Positions 56,873 through 64,000 of a DNA stretch of 64,000 nucleotides are shown here, one piece after another; the stretch's first letter is position 1; each line of letters begins with the position of its first letter. This stretch comes from an uncultured Collinsella sp. (GTDB lineage: Bacteria; Actinomycetota; Coriobacteriia; Coriobacteriales; Coriobacteriaceae). Location: assembly GCA_900541475.1 (NCBI GenBank), contig UQJV01000001.1:1-64000 (forward strand), written 5' to 3'. The translations under genes and the position numbers were made by a program. The notes under the pieces are model-generated. The model was not told the DNA's origin. It did no database searches and saw only the letters and a program-made list of their open reading frames with translations.

Positions 56873-57811
56873 ATGGCAGATATCGTCCACGTCGCAAACC
56901 TCGTCAAGCGCTACGACGATCTTATCGCGCTCGACCACTTTAACCTGAGCATCGCCCCCGGCGAGATCTTTGGCCTGCTCGGCCCCAACGGCTCGGGCAA
57001 GACCACGTCCATCAACTGCATTCTGCAGCTGCTTGCCTACGACAAAGGCACCATCGAGCTGTTCGGCGAGCCCATGACGCCCGCCCGCTACGACCTCAAG
57101 CGTCGCATCGGCGTGGTGCCGCAGCAGGTGGCGGTGTTCGACGAGCTTACGGTGCGCGAGAACATCGACTATTTCTGCAGCCTTTACGTCAACGACCGCA
57201 AGCGCCGCCGCGCGCTGGTGGACGAGGCGATCGACTTTGTCGGGCTGGGCGACTTTACCAAGTTTCGCCCCGGCAAGCTCTCGGGCGGCCTGGCGCGTCG
57301 CCTCAACATCGCCTGCGGTATCGCGCACGAGCCCGAGCTCATCTTTTTTGACGAGCCCACGGTGGCGGTCGACCCGCAGAGCCGCAACGCCATCCTGGAG
57401 GGCATCTGCCGCCTGCGCGACGAGGGCGCCACGGTGGTGTATACCAGCCATTACATGGAGGAAGTCGAGCAGATTTGCAGCCGCATCATGATCATGGACG
57501 GCGGCCGCGTGCTGGCGCAGGGCACCAACGACGAACTCAAGCGCATGATTCAGATGGGCGAGCGCGTGACCGTCGAGGTCGGCGCCGTCGAGACCGCCAC
57601 GGTTGAGCGCCTGCGCGCCCTCGAGCACGTGCTCAGTGTCGGGCTGTCCGGCGGCGAGCTCGTCTGCACCTGCGAAGCGAGCCCGCACAACCTGGTCGAC
57701 ATCCTCGACACGCTGCGCGCCGCCGACGTGGCACTCGGCCGCGTGTGGAGCGAGCCGCCGACCCTCAACGACGTGTTCCTCGAGATTACCGGCCGCGAGC
57801 TGCGCGACTAG
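56873..57811 (+). CDS. ABC-2 type exporter ATP-binding protein
   Basis: 312 residues. Walker A GPNGSGKTT, Q-loop in GVVPQQVAVFDELTV, signature KLSGGLARRLNIACG (a variant of LSGGQ), Walker B LIFFDEPTVAVDPQ, switch His in YTSHYMEEV. The C-terminal ~90 residues are the extra domain typical of ABC-2 drug/antibiotic exporters. ATG 56873 follows AGAAGGG. It begins an operon with two ABC-2 permeases and is divergent from the two-component genes. Confidence 0.92.
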   Translation: MADIVHVANLVKRYDDLIALDHFNLSIAPGEIFGLLGPNGSGKTTSINCILQLLAYDKGTIELFGEPMTPARYDLKRRIGVVPQQVAVFDELTVRENIDYFCSLYVNDRKRRRALVDEAIDFVGLGDFTKFRPGKLSGGLARRLNIACGIAHEPELIFFDEPTVAVDPQSRNAILEGICRLRDEGATVVYTSHYMEEVEQICSRIMIMDGGRVLAQGTNDELKRMIQMGERVTVEVGAVETATVERLRALEHVLSVGLSGGELVCTCEASPHNLVDILDTLRAADVALGRVWSEPPTLNDVFLEITGRELRD

Positions 57812-57820
57812 GGGGCAGTC

Positions 57821-59008
57821 ATGTTCAACACCATCATCACCGCGGTCAAGACGCTGCTGCGCCGTCCGAGCACGTGGGTCTGGGGCGCGGTCTTTCCCGT
57901 CGCGCTTTCCACGATGTTCATGTTTATGTTTGCGAACCTCAGCTCCGACGGCACGGTCGACCCGGTGCCGGTGGCCGTCGTTGCGGATGAGGCCTGGGGC
58001 GCCTCGACCTTTAAGGACGTGGCGACGTCGCTTGCCCAGGAAGGCGACGACCGGCTGCTCGAGATCCGCGAGTGCGATGACGCAGCCGATGCGAACCGTG
58101 CGCTTAAGGCCGGTGAGGTCGCGGGCGTCTATACGGTCGACGACGCGGGCACGCCCAAACTCACGCTGCTATCGAGCTACGACAGCTCTCGCGCCACATC
58201 GGTGCTCACCGATCGCAGCATCCTGGAGACGGTGGCAAGCTCGTATACGCAAAATGCCGAGCTCATGTCCCAGATTGCCCAGGACAACTCGGCGGCGCTC
58301 GCCGACCCGGAGGCGGTTGCGCGCGCCCTGTCGCTCGAGGGCGGCACCCGCCGCGTTAGCCTGACGCGCACCACGCCCGATGGTACGGTCATCTACTATT
58401 ACGCGCTTTTTGGCCTGGTCGCGATGATGTCTGCCGAGTTTGCCGCCTTGAGCGTCGTCGATTTGCAACCCAATCTGTCGGGCCTCGGCGCGCGTCGCTG
58501 CGTGGGTGGCCTTTCCAAGACAGCGTCGCTGGCCGGCATCTTTGTCGGCTCGTGGCTGGTCTCCTTTGCCTCGATGACGATCGTGATCGGCTACGTGCGC
58601 CTGGTCGTGGGCGTCGACTTTGGCGGGCGCGAGGGGCTGTGTTTGGTGGGAGGCGCCGCTTCCGCGCTTGCCGCCACGGGCCTGGGGCTCTTTGTGGGCA
58701 CGCTTCCCGTTAAGGGCGGCAAGGCGTCCAAGTCGGGCATCCTTACGGGCTTTGCTACCACGTGCGCCCTGTTCGCCGGCCTCTACGGCGAGCCGGCGAT
58801 GGCGCTTGCCGACGACGTCGCCCGCGCCTGCCCGGCCGAGTGCTGGCTCAACCCCGTCAAGCTCATCTGCGACATGTTCAACCGCCTGTATTTCTTTGAG
58901 GACCTGGGCCCCTTTGTCGTTCGCGCCGGCGCACTGGTCCTTATGGCGCTGCTGTTCGTTGCCGCCGCCACGCTGATCTTTGGGAGGAGCCGCTATGAGC
59001 ACCTTTAA
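57821..59008 (+). CDS. ABC-2 type exporter permease 1
   Basis: 395 residues. The layout is one N-terminal membrane helix (about 20-40), a long extracytoplasmic domain (about 45-185), and a block of five helices at the C terminus, the fold of ABC-2/DrrB-like permeases. YYYALFGLVAMMSAEF starts the helix block. Substrate unknown; antimicrobial or lipid export is typical for such systems. It starts 9 nt after the ATPase gene, and its end overlaps permease 2. Confidence 0.85.
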   Translation: MFNTIITAVKTLLRRPSTWVWGAVFPVALSTMFMFMFANLSSDGTVDPVPVAVVADEAWGASTFKDVATSLAQEGDDRLLEIRECDDAADANRALKAGEVAGVYTVDDAGTPKLTLLSSYDSSRATSVLTDRSILETVASSYTQNAELMSQIAQDNSAALADPEAVARALSLEGGTRRVSLTRTTPDGTVIYYYALFGLVAMMSAEFAALSVVDLQPNLSGLGARRCVGGLSKTASLAGIFVGSWLVSFASMTIVIGYVRLVVGVDFGGREGLCLVGGAASALAATGLGLFVGTLPVKGGKASKSGILTGFATTCALFAGLYGEPAMALADDVARACPAECWLNPVKLICDMFNRLYFFEDLGPFVVRAGALVLMALLFVAAATLIFGRSRYEHL

Positions 59009-60200
59009 GACCGCACTTCGCATGGCGCTCGCGCACCCGTTCTACCTGCTTATCTACACGGTGTTCATTTCGCTGATGGGTGTGTTTATCGCGGCATCGG
59101 TGAGCTGGAACTCGTCGCAGCTCACCGAGTACAAGCCCTATGATGCCAACGTGATCGTGGTCGACCGCGACGACAGCGACCTTTCGCGTGCGCTTACCAA
59201 GCATCTGGGTTCGCGCTTTGAGCTGGTCACGGGCGTCGATGACGATACGTACGATCTCGCGGACGCGCTTTCCAAGAGCAACAGCGCCAAGGGTAGTGCC
59301 GACTGCGTATTCTTTATCCCGGAGGGGTTTGAGGACGACCTCGTTGCAGCAGCCCGCGCGGGGGAGTCCCTGCCCAAGCTCGATGTGACCTACGGTGCCG
59401 GCACCATGGCGGCGGCACTTTCGTCTGCCGAGGCCTCGCGCTGGATCTCGCTCGCGGGCGCTGCGGCCGCACTTGAGCCCGCCGCCTCTAACGGTGACGT
59501 TGCCAAGGCCGCCGAGCATGCGGCCACCGAGCGTGCCGAGGTCGAGATCGAGCAGGTCAAGGTCGACTCGACGGCCGCCGCCACGTTCGAGTCGTATTTC
59601 AACTTTGGTGCGTACGCGATTATCTCGTCGGTCATCGTGTCGGTGGGGCTGGTGTTCTCGGGCATGAACGAGCCCGAGCGCGTGCGTCGTATGGATGCCG
59701 GCCCAATCTCCGAGCGCCAACGTTCGCTTGCCGTGTTTGCCGCCGCCGCCGTGCTCACCGTCTGCATCTGGTTTGTGTCGAGCATGATGGGCGTCGCGGG
59801 CTTTGCCGGCGCGGTCGCCGAGGTCGGCGTGGGCCGTGTGTGCCTGGCACTGGCGGCGACGTTTGCCCTGGCGTGCACGCCGCTGGCCGTTGGCTTTGCC
59901 CTTTCGAGCCTGGGTGCGCGCGAGGAGCTGCTCAACGGCGTGGGCAACTTACTCGGCATGCTCATGACGTTTTTGGGCGGCGCCTGGATGCCGCTGTCGC
60001 TCATGGGCTCGGCCGTGCAGACCGTGGCGCACTTTGTGCCGACGTTTTGGGTGAACGACGCGATCAGCAAGGCGCTCGTCTCGGATTTAACGTCCACCGT
60101 GCTGGGCGACATCGCCTGCGACCTGGGCGTCACGGCACTCTTCGCCGTGGCCATCGCCGCCGCAGGCCTCGCCCTCGCACGCACCAAATCCCACGCCTAG
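58995..60200 (+). CDS. ABC-2 type exporter permease 2
   Basis: 401 residues with the same layout as permease 1: one N-terminal helix (PFYLLIYTVFISLMGVFIAASV), a large external domain (about 40-200), then about five helices. ATG 58995 is supported by GGGAGGA 7 nt upstream and overlaps the permease 1 gene by 14 nt, so the two are translationally coupled and probably form a heterodimer. An upstream start at 58980 lies within the ribosome site. Confidence 0.85.
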   Translation: MSTFKTALRMALAHPFYLLIYTVFISLMGVFIAASVSWNSSQLTEYKPYDANVIVVDRDDSDLSRALTKHLGSRFELVTGVDDDTYDLADALSKSNSAKGSADCVFFIPEGFEDDLVAAARAGESLPKLDVTYGAGTMAAALSSAEASRWISLAGAAAALEPAASNGDVAKAAEHAATERAEVEIEQVKVDSTAAATFESYFNFGAYAIISSVIVSVGLVFSGMNEPERVRRMDAGPISERQRSLAVFAAAAVLTVCIWFVSSMMGVAGFAGAVAEVGVGRVCLALAATFALACTPLAVGFALSSLGAREELLNGVGNLLGMLMTFLGGAWMPLSLMGSAVQTVAHFVPTFWVNDAISKALVSDLTSTVLGDIACDLGVTALFAVAIAAAGLALARTKSHA

Positions 60201-60204
60201 CCAC

Positions 60205-60235
60205 CTAGTCATTTAAGAACGTCCCCAATGACTAG
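60205..60235. repeat. GGGGAC-family hairpin with CTAGTCATT arms
   Basis: Arms CTAGTCATT (60205-60213) and AATGACTAG (60227-60235) enclose TAAGAACGTCCCC. The core matches the 11130-11196 element while the outer bases differ but remain complementary. TATTAT at 60285-60290 may be a -10 box for the next operon. Confidence 0.65.
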
Positions 60236-60328
60236 TCTGAAATAAATCCCCGGCCTCGCCCCAAAATAGTTCGCCAAGGTTTACTATTATGCTCATAAAG
60301 TAGCACGAGGCTAACAATGGGGGATACC

Positions 60329-61042
<714 letters not shown>

Positions 61043-61050
61043 GCGGCACC

Positions 61051-63717
61051 ATGACACCTCTCGCAAAACGTCTCCCGCGCGAGCTGCGCCGCAATATCGG
61101 CAAGTACCTGGGCATCTTTTTGCTTATGTGCGGAAGCATCGCCCTTACCTCGGGCTTTTTGCTCGCGGCGCATTCCATCGGTTGTCTTATCGACGACATG
61201 CGCGATGCGTACACGATTGAGGACGGCCGCGTGACCACCTCTTTCGAGGCTACCGACGATCAACTCAAGGCCGCCGAGAATGCCGCCAGTGACGTCGGCG
61301 GCGTCACGCTCTACAAGAATTTCTCCATCGACGCCATCATCAAAAAGGTGTCTGGCGACGACGGCACCAAGCGCACGCTGCGCACCTATGCGCACCGCAC
61401 CAAGGTCGACATTGCGTCGTACAGCGAGGGCAAGCAGCCAAAGGCAGATGACGAGGTGGCAATCGACCGCGTTTTTGCCACCAACAACGACCTCGTCGTG
61501 GGCGATAAGGTCGAGCTCGAGGGCCGCACCTACACCATCTGCGGCATCATGACCCAGCCCGATAGCCAGGCGCTGTTCCTCAACAATTCGGACTTTACGG
61601 TGAACACCATCACGTACGGCGTGGCCGAGGTCACCGATGCCGGCTTTGCCGCGCTTGAGGATGCCGGCGGCGCACCCGCCTACACCTACTCCTTCACCTT
61701 TGCCGATCGCGACCTCCCCACCGCGGATCGCATCGATGCGGAGCAGGATATGGTCGAGGCGCTGGCCGATGCCGATGCGCGCGTGGACGATCTGATCGAT
61801 GCCGATTCCAACCAGGGCATTGGCTATGCGCGCGACGACGTGGACGGCGACTCCATGATGTGGATGACTCTGCTCGACATCATCATCGTGATCATGGCGT
61901 TTGTCTTTGTGGTCCTTACCGACGCCACCATCGAGGAGGAGAGCGCCATCATCGGCACGCTGCTCGCCAGCGGCTATCGTCGACGCGAGATTGTGCTGCA
62001 CTACCTGGCACTTCCCGCCATCGTGGGCGTGGTCGCGGCGCTTTTGGGCACTGCGCTTGGCATTGTGTTCTTTACCGAGCCCATGCGCAGCCTCTATTAC
62101 GGTTCGTACAGCCTGCCGCCCTTCCAGGTGTACTGGAGCTGGGAGATCTTTGTGAAGTGCGCCGTGGTCCCCGCCGCTGCGCTCATCCTCATCACGCTGG
62201 TGGGCCTGCTTCGCAAAATGGGCAAGACGCCGTTGCAATTCCTTCGTCACGAGGCGAGCGGCAAATCGGGTACCAAGCGCGGCCTGCAGCTGCCGGAGCG
62301 CATGGGTTTTGTCTCGCGCTTTCGCCTGCGCATCTTCCTGCGCAACCTGGGCAGCTTCGCCACGCTCTTCGTGGGTATTGCGTTTGCTTCGCTGCTGCTG
62401 CTCTTTGGCCTGGCGATTTTGCCCACGATGACGCACTACGCGGACAACCTCGAGACGAGCCTGGTCGCCGAGCACCAGTACACGCTCAAGGCGCCGCTGG
62501 AGTTCGAGGGCACTGCCGAGGAGCGCGAGCAGTGGTCGGCACTCGAGCGCTTGCAGTCGGTTGACGGCGCGCTGTTTTCCGCCGCCCGGGATGCCGATGA
62601 CGAGCTTGACGACGCGGCCGATGCTGCGCGGGCGGCGGCCGATGCCGCGACCGCATCTCCGTCTGCCGAGAGCCTGACCGCAGCGCAGGATGCGCTTGCC
62701 AAGGTCCAGGACAAGAAGGGTGCGCTCTACGCGCGCCTTGACGATCTTGCCGATGCCCTCGGCTGCAACCGCGACGAGGCTATCGACCTGATCGACAAAG
62801 CCTCCAAGATTGACACTGACAACGACGATATTCACCCGGTCAATACGACCGACAACGGCGCGGGCGCAATCGCGCAGGCCGAGAAATATGCCGTTTACCA
62901 GCTGCAATACGACCGCGGCGATGGAAATGGCGAGGAGACGATTTCCATCTACGGCATCTCGCCCGATTCGCGCTATTGGAAAGACCTCAACGTCGGCGAT
63001 GGGCGCGTCGTCTTTGGCGGTGGTCTGCTCGACAAGTTTGGCTGGAGCGAGGGTCAGAAGGTCACACTCGGCGACAAGTACGAGGGTGAGCATTATTCCC
63101 TTGAGTACGCGGGCAAGGATTGTGCCTGGGGCTCCAAGTCGGACATGAATATCTATATGAGTATCGACGACTTTAACGAGCTGTTCGACAACGATGCCGC
63201 CTACTTTAACGGCTATGTGAGCGACGAGAAGCTCGACCTCGATGCGCGTTACTTTGCCGGCGACACCACGCCCGACGACATGCGCGCCGTGGGCGACCAG
63301 TTCATCGGCATGATGAGCAAAATGATCGGCATGATGGTTGGGCTCGCGGTGTTTATCTTCCTGCTGTTTATGTACCTGCTGACCAAGGCTGTGATCGACC
63401 ATAGCGCCCGTTCGATCAGCTACATGAAAGTCTTTGGCTATCGCGATAGCGAGATCTCGCATCTGTACATCCGCCCGATCACACTGTGCGTGGTGGTGTC
63501 GCTCGTGCTAAGCCTGCCGGTCATTATTGGCTCGCTCACGGCCATCTTCCGCTCGATGCTCCTCGCCTACAACGGCAATATCGAGATCTACGTGCCCGCT
63601 TGGTCCATGGCGGCGTGCGTGGGCATTGGCTTTGCGACCTACCTGGTCGTGGCGCTGCTACACACGCGTTCTATCAAGCGCGTCAGTCTGGCCGAAGCCC
63701 TCAAAGTCCAAGAGTAG
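61051..63717 (+). CDS. FtsX/MacB-like ABC exporter permease
   Basis: 888 residues. An N-terminal helix (about 18-42) precedes a large external domain (about 45-270). A three-helix FtsX block follows (about 272-400, MTLLDIIIVIMAFVFVVL onward). A further helix (about 430-455) precedes a second external domain with an Ala/Asp-rich coiled segment (about 520-590). A second FtsX block ends the chain. ATG 61051 is used rather than an upstream TTG inside the ATPase gene. It acts as a mechanotransmitting exporter permease; substrate unknown. Confidence 0.88.
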   Translation: MTPLAKRLPRELRRNIGKYLGIFLLMCGSIALTSGFLLAAHSIGCLIDDMRDAYTIEDGRVTTSFEATDDQLKAAENAASDVGGVTLYKNFSIDAIIKKVSGDDGTKRTLRTYAHRTKVDIASYSEGKQPKADDEVAIDRVFATNNDLVVGDKVELEGRTYTICGIMTQPDSQALFLNNSDFTVNTITYGVAEVTDAGFAALEDAGGAPAYTYSFTFADRDLPTADRIDAEQDMVEALADADARVDDLIDADSNQGIGYARDDVDGDSMMWMTLLDIIIVIMAFVFVVLTDATIEEESAIIGTLLASGYRRREIVLHYLALPAIVGVVAALLGTALGIVFFTEPMRSLYYGSYSLPPFQVYWSWEIFVKCAVVPAAALILITLVGLLRKMGKTPLQFLRHEASGKSGTKRGLQLPERMGFVSRFRLRIFLRNLGSFATLFVGIAFASLLLLFGLAILPTMTHYADNLETSLVAEHQYTLKAPLEFEGTAEEREQWSALERLQSVDGALFSAARDADDELDDAADAARAAADAATASPSAESLTAAQDALAKVQDKKGALYARLDDLADALGCNRDEAIDLIDKASKIDTDNDDIHPVNTTDNGAGAIAQAEKYAVYQLQYDRGDGNGEETISIYGISPDSRYWKDLNVGDGRVVFGGGLLDKFGWSEGQKVTLGDKYEGEHYSLEYAGKDCAWGSKSDMNIYMSIDDFNELFDNDAAYFNGYVSDEKLDLDARYFAGDTTPDDMRAVGDQFIGMMSKMIGMMVGLAVFIFLLFMYLLTKAVIDHSARSISYMKVFGYRDSEISHLYIRPITLCVVVSLVLSLPVIIGSLTAIFRSMLLAYNGNIEIYVPAWSMAACVGIGFATYLVVALLHTRSIKRVSLAEALKVQE

Positions 63718-63740
63718 TCATCGGGGACGTTCCTAAAAGA

Positions 63741-63799
63741 CTAGTCGCTGGGGACATTCTTTCGCCGCCCGGCAGGAAAGGGACGTCCCCAACGACTAG
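63741..63799. repeat. GGGGAC-family hairpin with CTAGTCG arms
   Basis: A 15-bp stem (63741-63755 with 63785-63799, one G-U) has GGGGAC at the inner end of each arm. Another GGGGAC lies just before at 63723. It follows the FtsX-like gene and precedes the last gene. Confidence 0.65.
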
Positions 63800-63882
63800 G
63801 TTTCGCGCTTGACTTTGACCCTACTTCAGCGGGTACCATCCTCTTATGTCTGTAACGCCATATAGACCGAGGGGATATATCT

Positions 63883-64000
63883 ATGACCGCAACTGCACCC
63901 GCAGCACCCGCTAAGGTGTACTTCACCAACCTGCGCACGCATGCTCGCGAGAGCCAGCTCGACAAGCTCAAGCGCCTCATCCGTCACGCCGGAATTGAGC
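63883..64000 (+). CDS. DUF362-like Fe-S protein, 5' end only
   Basis: Only the first 39 codons are in the window. After a short Ala/Pro start, KVYFTNLRT followed by ESQLDKLKRLIRHAGI resembles the N terminus of DUF362 proteins, which usually carry a C-terminal ferredoxin domain. CGAGGGGA lies about 8 nt before the ATG. The gene runs off the right edge. Confidence 0.65.
   Translation, partial: MTATAPAAPAKVYFTNLRTHARESQLDKLKRLIRHAGIE

Overview
The window looks like chromosome from a high-GC, anaerobic, Gram-positive gut bacterium of the Coriobacteriia, most likely Collinsella. This is inferred from protein character, not from a database search. The signs are: LPXTG-type surface proteins with a class B sortase, an Ech-type [NiFe] hydrogenase, an NfnAB transhydrogenase, a LuxR regulator fused to a 12-TM transporter-like domain, an old-yellow-enzyme Fe-S flavoenzyme, and no aerobic respiratory genes. 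Most genes are strongly GC-biased. The stretches at about 35.8-38.4 kb and 40.7-41.0 kb are visibly richer in A+T.

Layout. 0-8 kb: purE, a class B sortase, a MoaE-like gene, a CmpB-type membrane protein on the minus strand, then purF-purM-purN. 7.6-11 kb: a VapBC-like pair, a lone PTS EIIA, a PpiC foldase and a YqeY-like protein. 11.3-15 kb: a polar amino-acid ABC importer (ATPase, Tat-type lipoprotein, two permeases) and a cytidylate-kinase-like protein. 15-18.7 kb: a LuxR-MFS regulator facing a surface protein. 19-25 kb (minus strand): nfnA-nfnB, then glmU-prs-pth. 25.3-28.4 kb: an ECF importer (T, fused A-A, S). 29-35.6 kb: exonuclease III, a sirtuin, a folP-folK fusion with a large insert, a degenerate biotin-ligase-like protein, coaX and a PP2C-like protein. 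35.7 kb: initiator tRNA. 36-38.5 kb: an accessory island with an AlbA_2/ATPase-type regulator in repeat blocks. 38.5-41.4 kb: a 2-enoate-reductase-like enzyme and an orphan IS3-type OrfA. 41.7-47.4 kb: an Ech hydrogenase operon with echA and echB fused. 47.8-54.1 kb: a 2080-residue VWA/isopeptide-repeat adhesin. 54.9-63.7 kb: a NarL/DesK-type two-component system divergent from an ABC-2 exporter operon, then a MacB/FtsX-type exporter. The window ends inside a DUF362-like gene.

How the genes connect: the purine genes consume PRPP made by prs. NfnAB and Ech both handle reduced ferredoxin, so together they could balance NAD(P)H, ferredoxin and H2. The two surface proteins need a sortase, and one class B sortase is present.

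The most unusual content is between genes. Several palindromic repeat families sit at transcription-unit ends. (1) A 57-bp palindrome with TGTAACA/TGTTACA arms occurs eight times, always with a 25-nt interior, and two three-copy arrays have an 80-81-bp period. (2) Composite hairpins of about 150-170 bp carry exchangeable arms around a common CCGCAGG core, one of them chimeric. (3) Short hairpins keep a GGGGAC(A) motif while their arms vary. (4) TGTCCGGAA clusters lie on both sides of the AlbA_2 gene.
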